Source: JAAYCI01 sp964370295
GTDB lineage: Bacteria; Bacillota; Clostridia; Oscillospirales; Ruminococcaceae
Length of the DNA: 64,000 nucleotides
Assembly (NCBI GenBank): GCA_964370295.1
Contig: CAYJIR010000006.1
Coordinates: 21,716-85,715, forward strand
Direction of reading: 5' to 3'
The first letter of the stretch is position 1. The number at the start of each line of letters is the position of its first letter. This document shows positions 25,919 through 34,300 of the stretch, piece after piece. The position numbers were made by a program, and so were the translations under genes. The notes under the pieces are model-generated. The model was not told the DNA's origin, did no database searches, and was given only the letters and a program-made list of their open reading frames with translations.

Positions 25919-25958
25919 GAAAAAACGCCTCTTTTCGTTGAAAAAGAAAAAAGAGGCG
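25919..25958 (-). terminator. Terminator downstream of the bactofilin gene
   Basis: CGCCTCTTTT pairs with AAAAGAGGCG; the minus strand continues with a T-run (complement of the A-run ending at 25925). Confidence 0.82.
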
Positions 25959-26006
25959 GGTGACATGCAAAGCTAAATACAATTTGGCTGTGTCGTGTTT
26001 TCCTTA

Positions 26007-26837
26007 TTAATCGATGTCAAACTCGGGTTCATCTACTACGATATTTTCATTTTGTGCATTGGTGATGGCGATATCACCTTTTAGCATGGCGCCCTCATCA
26101 ATGATTACAGTGCCGGCCACAAGGTTGCCCACCAAAGTGGCCGAGGGCATAAGGTGGCCTCTCTCCAACACGGTTAAGTTGCCTTTGATTTTGCCGTTGG
26201 TTGTGGCGCTCTTAGCAGAGATATCACCCACAATCACTGTGTGATCGTCCATCACAAAATCATCGGTTACTGTGATATTTCCCTTGACACTGGAGCGGTT
26301 AATCTCTAGTTCTTGGGCTTCTACATCACCGATAACGCGCCCTTCTAACACAAATTTTTTAGCCACTTTAACGTCGCCTTTGATGTCGCCGTTCATGGTT
26401 AAATTTCCGTTGGAAGTTAAATTACCAACAATGGTGGTGCCCGGGGCAATTATAGTTACGGCATCTGAAGAAGATTCGTCTGTTTCACTTGCCTCTGGAT
26501 CCTCTGCGGTGGAAACCACATCAGAAGAGGGTGGTGCGGTGTCCACTGTCGCCGATACTGCGGGGGTTTCTTCCACCTTGGAAATTTCTGCATCTTCAAC
26601 GGGTTCTTGGGTGGTGGGCTCACTATCGCTGGGAGAAGTGGGGTTGCTAAAACTGTCACCACCAAAAACAGATTCTTTCTTTTCGGGTGCGGGTGCCTTA
26701 GGCGGTCGGGAATCCGGCGCACTGAAAGAAGAAAATGTACCTGGTGCACGTCCCTCGTCAGCAGATCCGGCAGGGCCATTCTCTCCCGAATTTAATAATT
26801 CTTTCATTGCCTGAGCAAAATTATCTTTTGCACTCAT
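26007..26837 (-). CDS. Bactofilin-family cytoskeletal protein
   Basis: A 276-residue protein. Residues 1 to about 125 are Ser/Pro/Glu-rich and probably disordered. The C-terminal half is a right-handed beta-helix of the bactofilin (DUF583) type, with repeated short turns: TTIVGNLTSNGNLTMNGDIK, GRVIGDVEAQELEINRSSVK and GTVIIDEGAMLKGDI. Bactofilins polymerise without nucleotide and help place wall-modifying enzymes. The adjacent polysaccharide deacetylase gene fits a cell-envelope role. The ATG is preceded by GAGGAG. The disordered N-terminus is longer than in many bactofilins. Confidence 0.9.
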   Translation of the reverse strand: MSAKDNFAQAMKELLNSGENGPAGSADEGRAPGTFSSFSAPDSRPPKAPAPEKKESVFGGDSFSNPTSPSDSEPTTQEPVEDAEISKVEETPAVSATVDTAPPSSDVVSTAEDPEASETDESSSDAVTIIAPGTTIVGNLTSNGNLTMNGDIKGDVKVAKKFVLEGRVIGDVEAQELEINRSSVKGNITVTDDFVMDDHTVIVGDISAKSATTNGKIKGNLTVLERGHLMPSATLVGNLVAGTVIIDEGAMLKGDIAITNAQNENIVVDEPEFDID

Positions 26838-26876
26838 GAAGTTTCGCTCCTCTTTTTCAATAATTTCTATATTTGT

Positions 26877-27821
26877 TTACACAGAAGAATCCGGAAAAAA
26901 TACAATGGGTTCTACTGTGTTGTCCAGCGTGTCAAACCGAAATCCCTGCTCGCGGAGTTCTTGCACTATAGTGGGCAGGGCCGATAGTAGAGCGGTGTTG
27001 TCGGCGTGGTCGTGCATGAGCACCACAAGGCGAGATTGATTGGAAACACCTTGTAGTACGTTGTTGGCCAACGTGTCACTGCTCATATTGCCCACTACAG
27101 CATCTTGAGCGGAAACATTCCAATCAAAATAGACAAAACCACGGCGGCTCATCTCGGCTATCAAGGGGGTGTAAATGGTTTGGTTGTAGGCGTTAACACT
27201 GCCACCGGGAAAACGAAAAATTTCAGGCGGAGAACCAGTGCTGTCTAAAATCAAACGATAGAGTTGATCGAAATCTGAAAGATACGCTTCCACAGAGGAA
27301 TAGATGATATCGTATTCGTGTGAGTAGGTGTGAACACCAATGCTGTGGCCGTCGTCGGCGATGTCTCTTAAAAGGTTTGGATGTTGACGGCTGTACTCAC
27401 CCGTGACAAAAAAAGTGGCTTGCACATCCAGCTCAGAAAGCAAGGCTAAAAGATCGGGTGTAAGTGCCCCTGGCCCATCATCGAAGGTTAAGTAGCACAC
27501 ATTTTCTTCGGCAGTATACACCAGTGGTTTTTCAGAATAAAGGTGTGGATATAGCGCTTGATAGGGAAACGAAATCGGATCTTGTTCTAAGGACAACAAG
27601 TCTTCTAGTTGTTGCAAGGGCTGTTCATATTCACTAAATTCAGCGCTTTGTAAAATTTGTGTAAGTTCTGCAAGAGTTGCCTCTTGCAAGGCATCAGCCC
27701 TATTTTTCTCTTTGGCATAAAGAACACCAAGTATAACACAGGCAATCAATGGTACCAAAATAAGCAGAAGATAACCTATCACGATAAGGCGTTTATAAAA
27801 TTGAACAGACCCAAAGTTCAT
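26877..27821 (-). CDS. Membrane-anchored polysaccharide deacetylase
   Basis: A carbohydrate esterase family 4 enzyme that removes acetyl groups from peptidoglycan or another surface glycan. Residues about 10-30 form a signal anchor, then a helical spacer (to about 90), then the NodB domain with all five motifs: TFDDGP, HTYSH, RFPGGS, DWNVSAQD and LMHDHADN. The Asp and two His metal ligands are therefore present and the enzyme should be active. 314 residues. A weak GGGACG site precedes the start. It lies upstream of the bactofilin gene on the same strand with 39 bases between, probably one transcript. Confidence 0.93.
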   Translation of the reverse strand: MNFGSVQFYKRLIVIGYLLLILVPLIACVILGVLYAKEKNRADALQEATLAELTQILQSAEFSEYEQPLQQLEDLLSLEQDPISFPYQALYPHLYSEKPLVYTAEENVCYLTFDDGPGALTPDLLALLSELDVQATFFVTGEYSRQHPNLLRDIADDGHSIGVHTYSHEYDIIYSSVEAYLSDFDQLYRLILDSTGSPPEIFRFPGGSVNAYNQTIYTPLIAEMSRRGFVYFDWNVSAQDAVVGNMSSDTLANNVLQGVSNQSRLVVLMHDHADNTALLSALPTIVQELREQGFRFDTLDNTVEPIVFFPDSSV

Positions 27822-27981
27822 ATTCGTCCCATGTTATAACCAATGTTGATTTACATTTTAAAAAACGTATGCCCACCTAGGTGTCCGAACAGACGGTACA
27901 GGGTAGACAATAGCTTATCACACCTATACATTATAACAAATACTAAATTTAAATGCAACGATAAAAAATGGTGAAAAACAT

Positions 27982-28084
27982 AAAAAAACCTGTGTAGGGG
28001 AACACAGGTTTTTCTAAAAAGGGGTTTCTCACAAATGTGAGGAGGAATTCTATAGAAAAAGGTTGCGGCTCCTCTTTTCTATGT
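27982..28084 (-). ncRNA. Candidate small RNA, copy 1 of a tandem pair
   Basis: Read on the minus strand. A 5' hairpin pairs ATAGAAAAGAGG (28082-28071) with CCTTTTTCTAT (28062-28052) across the loop AGCCGCAA. An unpaired ATTCCTCCTCAC (28048-28037), complementary to a strong ribosome site, opens into a small CTCAC/GTGAG hairpin. AACCCCTTTTT follows, and the RNA ends in a terminator (27987-27995 with 28002-28010, loop TCCCCT, T-run). A TATTCT -10 (28095-28090) lies just upstream. The second copy at 28172-28281 keeps this architecture with compensatory changes. Structure and repetition are seen; expression and anti-Shine-Dalgarno function are inferred. Confidence 0.6.
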
Positions 28085-28171
28085 ACTTAAGAATACACAA
28101 TAATTGAGAAAACAATTTGTAAAAAATGTGAAAGAAATGCGAAAACACAACATAGAGGTAATATTCACAAA

Positions 28172-28292
28172 ATAAGAAAAACCTGTGCAGGGGAACACAG
28201 GTTTTTCTTAAAAAGGGGTATCTCATTGGTGTGAGGAGGAATCATTTTGTAGAGAAGAGGTTGCGGCTCCTCTTGTCTACAAGCTAATTATA
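28172..28292 (-). ncRNA. Candidate small RNA, copy 2 of a tandem pair
   Basis: Minus-strand homologue of the unit at 27982-28084. The 5' hairpin TTGTAGA (28282-28276) pairs with TCTACAA (28253-28247), continued by AGAGG/CCTCT around the same AGCCGCAA loop. Then come ATTCCTCCTCAC (28242-28231), ACCCCTTTTTAAG, and a terminator AACCTGTG/CACAGGTT with a C-rich loop and T-run. TATAAT (28292-28287) sits a few bases before the expected 5' end. A conserved AAATT at the -35 position of both copies is not sigma-A-like. Confidence 0.6.
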
Positions 28293-28349
28293 CATAAACT
28301 TTGCGAAAGAATTTTGAAAGTGATGTGAACAATCTGTGAATCCTATCGT

Positions 28350-28946
28350 TTAGTTTCCCTGTAAGGTATCTGCTACAAGATCTTGTTGTACACCGTTTTG
28401 TTTTTGATATTTGTCTTGAGAAAGTAAACGGCTTAGTCCTTTCATTTGTAAAACATTCGAATTTTTTTCAGTGGCTAGTTCTACTTTAGGGTTGGTAAAA
28501 ACCACTACTATTTCGATGGGGGTGTTGCGGGCTTTGGTATTTTGCAAACGTTTGCGTAAAGCTTGGATATCTTGGTTGGCCTCTAACAAGGGGTTTGGAA
28601 AATACTCTCTGCTGTTTGAATGGCCCACACGTAACCATTTTTTATCGTTCACATTCCCATAAATATTGCCGTTATATCCATAGGTTTTTATGCCTAAAAG
28701 ACCAAATTCGCCCACGCAAAGACCGTTTAATGTGGTGCCATTTTCCAGCGATAGGTTCGAAAGGAAACGATAGCCGTTGCTTTTACTAAAACGACGCAAT
28801 ACACTTGCGGCTTTTTGCCCGGCGTATTCGCGAGCTTGGTTTTGGCGTGCGCTTGGATTTTTTCTGCTTTGCACAAAATAGTATAGAAGAAATCCAAGCA
28901 AAACAATAACAATCATCAAGATAATAGAAAAAATTTGTGTATTCAT
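28350..28946 (-). CDS. Membrane-anchored NERD-domain protein
   Basis: A 198-residue protein with one N-terminal membrane anchor (residues about 5-25). It is followed by a nuclease-related (NERD) domain suggested by GLCVGEFGLLGIKTYGYNGNIYG and NPLLEANQDIQALRKRL. NERD proteins are predicted nuclease relatives of uncertain role. Here the catalytic-type Glu/Lys pair looks partly eroded (GIKTYG in place of the usual EVK-like segment), so activity is doubtful. I take the ATG complementary to 28944-28946 behind GGGGG; a TTG four codons earlier is possible. It stands alone, with the small-RNA pair downstream. Confidence 0.7.
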   Translation of the reverse strand: MNTQIFSIILMIVIVLLGFLLYYFVQSRKNPSARQNQAREYAGQKAASVLRRFSKSNGYRFLSNLSLENGTTLNGLCVGEFGLLGIKTYGYNGNIYGNVNDKKWLRVGHSNSREYFPNPLLEANQDIQALRKRLQNTKARNTPIEIVVVFTNPKVELATEKNSNVLQMKGLSRLLSQDKYQKQNGVQQDLVADTLQGN

Positions 28947-29235
28947 TTTGTCCCCCAATTATAGTGAAAAATCATTGAACTCTACATTTTAGCATAACTG
29001 GAAATAGTATAGCAGATTTAGCCAAGACAGGCAATACAAAATCCATTTAAATGGGCTTTTGCTGTTCTCTCGGAAGAGGTTTTATGCTATACTGTATAAA
29101 TAGTATAAACCACTATGGCCATTGTAGTGGTTTTAAGTTGTGTGCTAAAGGATTGGTGTCGGATAATTGGAATCGTTGGTCTTAACGATTTTGTGCTGTT
29201 TGGCATAGCGAGGCGGAAAGGAAAAGCGGTTTGGT

Positions 29236-30951
29236 ATGAAGCATCGAGTTCAACAATGGATCCATAACGATTTGGAAAAACGCCATTTTTTCTTATTATG
29301 CTTTATTTTTGTGGTGTTTCGCCTTGTGCTTGCAAGTGCACAGCAGGTGTTTCTGTATCCCGATGAAAGTGGTATGGATGACATGCTGATGTATAATATG
29401 GCCGTATCGATTGTCAATGGTGAATGGCTTGGGCCTTATCATCATCTCACTTTGGCAAAACACAGTTTTTTTGCTTTGTGGCTTGCTATTCTACACCTTT
29501 TGCACATCCCTTATTTGCTGGGTGGTCAATTGCTTTGGTCTGCCGCTTGTGCTGTTATGGTTTGGGCATTGGCGCCCCTTGTGTATCGTCGCCTTTGGCA
29601 ATTATTATTGTTTTTGGCTTTGCTTTTTAACCCGGCGGCTGTAGCAAATCCAGCACCCTATGCGTATATCACGCGTGTATACCGAGACAATATCTTCCCG
29701 GCTTTGTGTCTTTTGTGCATAGCCGGACTCATCGGAGCTGCTTTGCGTTATCGCAAATCTTTACGATATACCTTGCCTTGGCTATTGGTATGCGGCGTTT
29801 TTTTGGCGGCGGTTTGGCTAACGCGTGAAGACGGTGTATGGCTTGTCCCTTTTTTGGTGGCAGGGATTGCCACCTTGGTTGTGTTTATCTTGCGCAGTCC
29901 TTTGCAGGGCAAGGCGTTGCGTTGTTTAAGCCTCTTGCTTCCGGCTGTGGTGCTCGGTGTGGGTTTGGCCGCTTGGAGCGGAATGAATTATATATATTAT
30001 GGCCGCTTTATCATTAGTGATTTTAGTGCAAACGAATTTGCCGATGCCTATGGGGCCCTTACGCGCGTGGGGCCAGAACATTGGGATGCCGAATATGCGG
30101 TGCCGCAGGAAGTGCGACAAGAGCTATACCGTTTAAGCCCAAGCTTTTCTATATTGGAGGACTATTTAGAAAATCCAAATACGCGCGAGCGTTTTGGAGA
30201 CCATCGCTCGGGTGGTTTTTATTGGGCTTTGCGCGAGGCGGCGGCGGCAAATGGGATTTATGATACACCCGAAACGGCAAAAGCTTATTTTACACAGTTG
30301 GCAGAGGAAATCAATACACTTTGTGATGAAGGGATAGTTTCTTCTCGAGGGGAACGCAGTGGTGTGACACCACCGCTTGACATTCGCTTTGTGCCACCGG
30401 TGGCAAAAGAGTGGATTCAAAATTTAATTTTTTGTGTCACGTTCCAAGATTGCGAGCCACATTCTCTTATTAGTATAGGACAGTATGAAACAAAATTGGC
30501 TCCTATGGAAGATTTTCTCTATGAAGAAGTACTGCTGGCATACCGTGAAAATAGCGATTTACCATACTATTCTCTTTGGCAACGCGTGGCTTTTTTTATT
30601 CTGGAGGCCATTGCCAGAATCTACACCCTCACCATTCCTGTTTTGATTTCGGCGGCTTTGATTTGGCAAGTAGTATCTGCACCTGCTATCTTTAAAAAAG
30701 ATGCATCTATACGAAAAGAGGATGCAGAAATGAAACGCTTGTCATGGGTTTTGATGTTGGGGCTACTTTTCTTGATCTTATTGCGAGCGGCTATGATTGC
30801 ATTCACCTCGGTTTCTAGCTTTCAAATTGGCATATATGTGATGTATTTGGCAACTGTTCACCCATTGATAATATTGTACGCTTGCCTTGGTTCTGCCTTT
30901 TTTTGGAAATATCTGCAAAAAAAAGGTGTGATAAAATTTAAAGACGGCTAA
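29236..30951 (+). CDS. Polytopic membrane protein, possible GT-C type glycosyltransferase
   Basis: A 571-residue integral membrane protein. After a short cytoplasmic start it has a first membrane segment, then the acidic stretch YPDESGMDDMLMY (around residues 40-52). About seven further segments follow, then a soluble domain (about 245-445) and three or four C-terminal segments. An acidic motif after the first membrane helix plus a large extracytoplasmic domain resembles GT-C glycosyltransferases, but I see no definite family signature and give the function as possible only. The ATG has an imperfect site (GAAAGGAAAAG). It is flanked by a strong bidirectional terminator. Confidence 0.65.
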   Translation: MKHRVQQWIHNDLEKRHFFLLCFIFVVFRLVLASAQQVFLYPDESGMDDMLMYNMAVSIVNGEWLGPYHHLTLAKHSFFALWLAILHLLHIPYLLGGQLLWSAACAVMVWALAPLVYRRLWQLLLFLALLFNPAAVANPAPYAYITRVYRDNIFPALCLLCIAGLIGAALRYRKSLRYTLPWLLVCGVFLAAVWLTREDGVWLVPFLVAGIATLVVFILRSPLQGKALRCLSLLLPAVVLGVGLAAWSGMNYIYYGRFIISDFSANEFADAYGALTRVGPEHWDAEYAVPQEVRQELYRLSPSFSILEDYLENPNTRERFGDHRSGGFYWALREAAAANGIYDTPETAKAYFTQLAEEINTLCDEGIVSSRGERSGVTPPLDIRFVPPVAKEWIQNLIFCVTFQDCEPHSLISIGQYETKLAPMEDFLYEEVLLAYRENSDLPYYSLWQRVAFFILEAIARIYTLTIPVLISAALIWQVVSAPAIFKKDASIRKEDAEMKRLSWVLMLGLLFLILLRAAMIAFTSVSSFQIGIYVMYLATVHPLIILYACLGSAFFWKYLQKKGVIKFKDG

Positions 30952-31114
30952 TATAACATTTAGCATACGGTTTTGGCCAAAATTTCTTGAAATCTACTCG
31001 ATTCAGTTTTATGATTGATAAGGTGCTGTAGTATAAATAGTTAGTAGGGTAGAGGTTGCAAAGCAGACGCCAGAGAACTTCTGCTTGAAGAGAGGAAGAG
31101 CATACTTGTTCTTA

Positions 31115-31161
31115 TAAAAAACCTGCCACATCTCAGTAAAGCAGATGTGGCAGGTTTTTTA
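31115..31161. terminator. Bidirectional terminator between the membrane protein and the chemoreceptor
   Basis: AAAAAACCTGCCACATCT (31116-31133) pairs perfectly with 31143-31160, giving an 18-base stem with A and T flanks on both sides between convergent genes. Confidence 0.92.
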
Positions 31162-31179
31162 TGTGGTGATTTTATAATA

Positions 31180-32523
31180 CTAATGGATGGCCGTGTTGAT
31201 ATAGTGGATTTCTTCAGATACTTCGCTTGCAATGGAATTGCTCTCCTGTGCAGTTTGAGCTGTGCGAGAAGCGACAACGCTTATCTGTTGCATCTGTTGC
31301 AAAATAGTTTCTACATTATCTGCTTGCGTTTCCAATATTTTCTGTATTGTCGCCGCATTTTCAGCAGTAGCTTTCGAATGCTCCATGATGGCGTCCAAAT
31401 TATGGGCGGTATCTTTTATCAATGCGGCACCCTTTTGCACACTTTGTATGGAATTGTCCACAAGGGATGCGCTATCGCTAGCCGCTTTCGAACTTTTGGT
31501 AGCGAGCATTCGCACTTCATCTGCTACCACAGCAAATCCTTTTCCGGCGCTACCGGCCCGAGCTGCCTCCACCGAAGCGTTTAAAGCCAAGATATTGGTT
31601 TGAAAGGCAATGTCTTCGATACTTTGGATAATGCCGATGATTTGATTGGAAGAGCGCTCTATCTCTGTGATGGACTGCACAACTAAGCTCATGCTCTTAT
31701 TGTTTTCCTCCAGTTTTTTTGCGCTTTCCTCTGCAATGTGATGAGAATGAATACTGGTGGTTTCCGCTTGATGAATCTCTTTGGCCAAATGCTTGCTTTG
31801 GATGGAGAGACTGTCTATAATAGCCGTTTGTTCTACAGAACCTTGTTGTAAATCTGTTGCAATATTTACCATGCGCTCGCTAGTGTTTTGCAAATTATCG
31901 GCCCGCTTTTTAACTTCATTAAAGGTATGCACTTGCATCTCATGAAGTCTATTGCTTTTATGCATTTGCTCGTTTACTTGTTCAAGTAATTCTTCCGATT
32001 TTTTTTCCTTTTCTCTTGCATCCAGCATAAAGCCAATGCCCCATTTAAGCAAAAAGAATAAAAACAAGATACAGAAATTTAGCCCTACAATTCCACGTAC
32101 TGCAATGTCTAAACCTACGTTTCGATAAAAGGTATCTTGAAATATAAGGGAAAACAGCAACACAATGTCTACTAATATCCACTGCAAAAGCAACACATGT
32201 TTGTTATAGTAAAGACAATTCATGGCAAGACAAGCGGCTATAAGAGAAAAAGTTCCCGCCATATCAAAACTGATAAGCCCGAAAAATAAAATCAAGCCAA
32301 GCTGACTGAATGTGATGATAAAAACGGTTGCATTAAGCAGGTTTCTCTTTTTGGTAAGCTGCACTAGAAAGGGTAAACCTAGGCCAGCAAGCAATATGCT
32401 GCCACCGGAGATAAAGGAACCGTTTAATATATATATAATACCATACAAAACACCGCCGCACAATAAAATGAGTTGGTTTACAAAAAGAAGTCTATCAATT
32501 TTGACAACACTGTTTTGCTTCAT
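31180..32523 (-). CDS. Methyl-accepting chemotaxis protein with multi-pass membrane input region
   Basis: A chemoreceptor-type signal transducer of about 447 residues. Residues 1 to about 170 contain six closely spaced hydrophobic segments with no large extracellular sensor domain. A coiled coil then leads into the signalling domain with the highly conserved hairpin tip region ILALNASVEAARAGSAGKGF and VVADEVRMLATKSSKAASD. No CheR-docking pentapeptide ends the protein. The input probably senses something in or at the membrane. The start is unsure: ATG 32523 or a TTG at 32535, neither with a strong ribosome site. No other chemotaxis or flagellar gene occurs in the window. Confidence 0.88.
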   Translation of the reverse strand: MKQNSVVKIDRLLFVNQLILLCGGVLYGIIYILNGSFISGGSILLAGLGLPFLVQLTKKRNLLNATVFIITFSQLGLILFFGLISFDMAGTFSLIAACLAMNCLYYNKHVLLLQWILVDIVLLFSLIFQDTFYRNVGLDIAVRGIVGLNFCILFLFFLLKWGIGFMLDAREKEKKSEELLEQVNEQMHKSNRLHEMQVHTFNEVKKRADNLQNTSERMVNIATDLQQGSVEQTAIIDSLSIQSKHLAKEIHQAETTSIHSHHIAEESAKKLEENNKSMSLVVQSITEIERSSNQIIGIIQSIEDIAFQTNILALNASVEAARAGSAGKGFAVVADEVRMLATKSSKAASDSASLVDNSIQSVQKGAALIKDTAHNLDAIMEHSKATAENAATIQKILETQADNVETILQQMQQISVVASRTAQTAQESNSIASEVSEEIHYINTAIH

Positions 32524-32535
32524 GTTTTTACCCAA

Positions 32536-32758
32536 AACCTTTCATTTTTTAGCACTTGGAAGAGGTGATTTCTGCTTTTTATTTAGTATATTTATATATA
32601 AATATACTATAGCGCAGTTTCCCAGTTACTGTCAACCGGTGCATGGTATGCAGATGATAGTAAAGGGTATAAGATTTAAAACAAGTGAAAATCATATATT
32701 TAACCTTATGATTTTTTGCTTAGGGAATGGATTTACTTTGTTAATAAAATATTTTCGG
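32536..32758. other. Long divergent intergenic region with AT palindrome
   Basis: Between the chemoreceptor (minus) and the rnf promoter (plus). It contains a perfect 24-base palindrome, AGTATATTTATA and its complement (32585-32608), that could be an operator for the receptor gene. I see nothing else I can support. Confidence 0.45.
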
Positions 32759-32974
32759 TTGACATGCGCTTGCATAAAATATTACAATGAAATAAGCGTG
32801 CTTAATACTTGCTGCGAAAAAGATTTTTGTTTTTATTTTTATGAACAAAATACACATTAAATATGAAGAAGGAATGAGCCTTTTAAAGAAGCCAAAGTGC
32901 TTTGTATTTGATGGATATATTGTGTAGATATAGGTGGATTTTTCTATAAATTTGGAGCAGTAAGGAGGATAAGA
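32759..32974 (+). promoter_or_regulatory. rnf promoter and long leader
   Basis: TTGACA (32759-32764), an 18-base spacer and TACAAT (32783-32788) give a good sigma-A promoter. About 180 untranslated bases follow before rnfC. I do not recognise a known riboswitch in this leader. AAGGAGG (32961-32968 region) serves rnfC. Confidence 0.7.
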
Positions 32975-34300
32975 ATGCTCAAAAAGTTTCTGTCTTTGGG
33001 GCGCGGGGCCGCCGTGCCGCATAGAAAAGGTACAGAAGAAATGGACACGGTGCAAATGCCACTCCCTAAAGAAATAAAATTGTTGATGCAACAACATATT
33101 GGGGCGCCGTGTAAGCCGGTTGTAAAAAAAGGAGATAATGTGCAGGTGGGCCAACTTGTGGGTGAGGCGACTGCGTTTGTTTCTGCTCCTATTTATTCCG
33201 GTGTTTCCGGCAAGGTAAAAGCCGTGGAAATGCTCATGTCGAATACAGGAAAACTGGTAGAGGCTGTGGTTATTGAGCCGGACGGCCTGCAAACGCTTTC
33301 TGATGAAGTGACGTTGCCTGAAGTTACAAACCAGGAAAGTTTTTTACAGGCCGTAAAAAACAGTGGTCTTGTGGGCCTTGGTGGTGCAGGCTTTCCCACA
33401 AATATAAAACTTTCGCCCAAAAATCTAGAGCAAATAGATTGTTTGCTCATCAATGCTGCCGAGTGCGAGCCTTACATCACAAGCGATGATAGAGAGATGC
33501 TGGAAAACAGCGAGGATATATTATCTGGTATAGCGGCCATTCAGAAGCATTTGGGCATAAAAAAGGCCATTATTGGTATTGAACGCAATAAACCGAAGGC
33601 CATGGATTTATTGTTTGGTCTTACACAGGGAAATAATGCCATCGATGTGTTTGCCCTGCCCAGTCGTTACCCACAAGGGGCCGAAAAAGTACTGATTGAA
33701 ACCATAACCGGGCGTGAAGTGCCTGCGGGTGGGCTTCCGGCCGATGTGGGTGTTATTGTGCTAAATGTTACAACGGTGGCGGTTCTTGGGCGTTACCTTG
33801 CCACAGGGATGCCGCTTACCACAAAACGTCTCACGGTAGATGGTGGCAGCATTACAAACCCACAAAATGTGCAAGTGTATTTGGGTACACCGGTTTCAGA
33901 CATCATAGACTTTTGTGGGGGTTATAAATCACCGCCCGGCAAAATATTGTTAGGCGGCCCGATGATGGGTACAGCCTTGCCCAATGATGAGTATCCCGTT
34001 ACTAAACAAAACAATGCCATTTTAGCATTGTCGCAACAAGAGGCCATTTTGCCACAACCCGGCCCCTGTATACGTTGTGCGCGTTGTATCAATGCCTGTC
34101 CCATGCGTTTGTCTCCTGTGGAAGCAGGCGAGGCCTATGAGACAAAAGACATAGAGCAACTAAAAAAATTGAATGCCGATGTATGTATTGCTTGCGGGGT
34201 ATGTAGTTTTGTGTGCCCGGCCAAGCGTCATGTGGCACAAACGGCAAATTTGGCACGGATGTATTTAATGCAGGAGGTGGCAAAAGAACGTGGAAAATAA
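32975..34300 (+). CDS. rnfC: Rnf complex subunit C (ferredoxin:NAD+ oxidoreductase)
   Basis: Peripheral cytoplasmic subunit that binds FMN/NADH and passes electrons between reduced ferredoxin and NAD+, coupled to ion export by the membrane subunits. The 441-residue protein has the N-terminal barrel-sandwich part, an NADH-binding region with GLVGLGGAGFPTNIKL and NAAECEPYITSDD, and two C-terminal [4Fe-4S] motifs, CIRCARCINACP and CIACGVCSFVCP (about 365-415). First gene of rnfCDGEAB. Confidence 0.96.
   Translation: MLKKFLSLGRGAAVPHRKGTEEMDTVQMPLPKEIKLLMQQHIGAPCKPVVKKGDNVQVGQLVGEATAFVSAPIYSGVSGKVKAVEMLMSNTGKLVEAVVIEPDGLQTLSDEVTLPEVTNQESFLQAVKNSGLVGLGGAGFPTNIKLSPKNLEQIDCLLINAAECEPYITSDDREMLENSEDILSGIAAIQKHLGIKKAIIGIERNKPKAMDLLFGLTQGNNAIDVFALPSRYPQGAEKVLIETITGREVPAGGLPADVGVIVLNVTTVAVLGRYLATGMPLTTKRLTVDGGSITNPQNVQVYLGTPVSDIIDFCGGYKSPPGKILLGGPMMGTALPNDEYPVTKQNNAILALSQQEAILPQPGPCIRCARCINACPMRLSPVEAGEAYETKDIEQLKKLNADVCIACGVCSFVCPAKRHVAQTANLARMYLMQEVAKERGK

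Noticed and set aside
26272..26814. 180-residue plus-strand open frame
   Set aside because: Antisense to the bactofilin low-complexity region, so its Ser/Val-rich product is a by-product.
28031..28260. GGAGGAAT in the tandem units as plus-strand ribosome sites for small peptides
   Set aside because: No start codon with a sensible frame follows at the correct distance in either copy, whereas the minus strand shows hairpins, terminators and -10 boxes.
27984..28285. Tandem repeats as a CRISPR array or IS remnant
   Set aside because: Only two units, about 105 bases each and 197 bases apart, with divergent stems that keep pairing; no spacers, cas genes or transposase.
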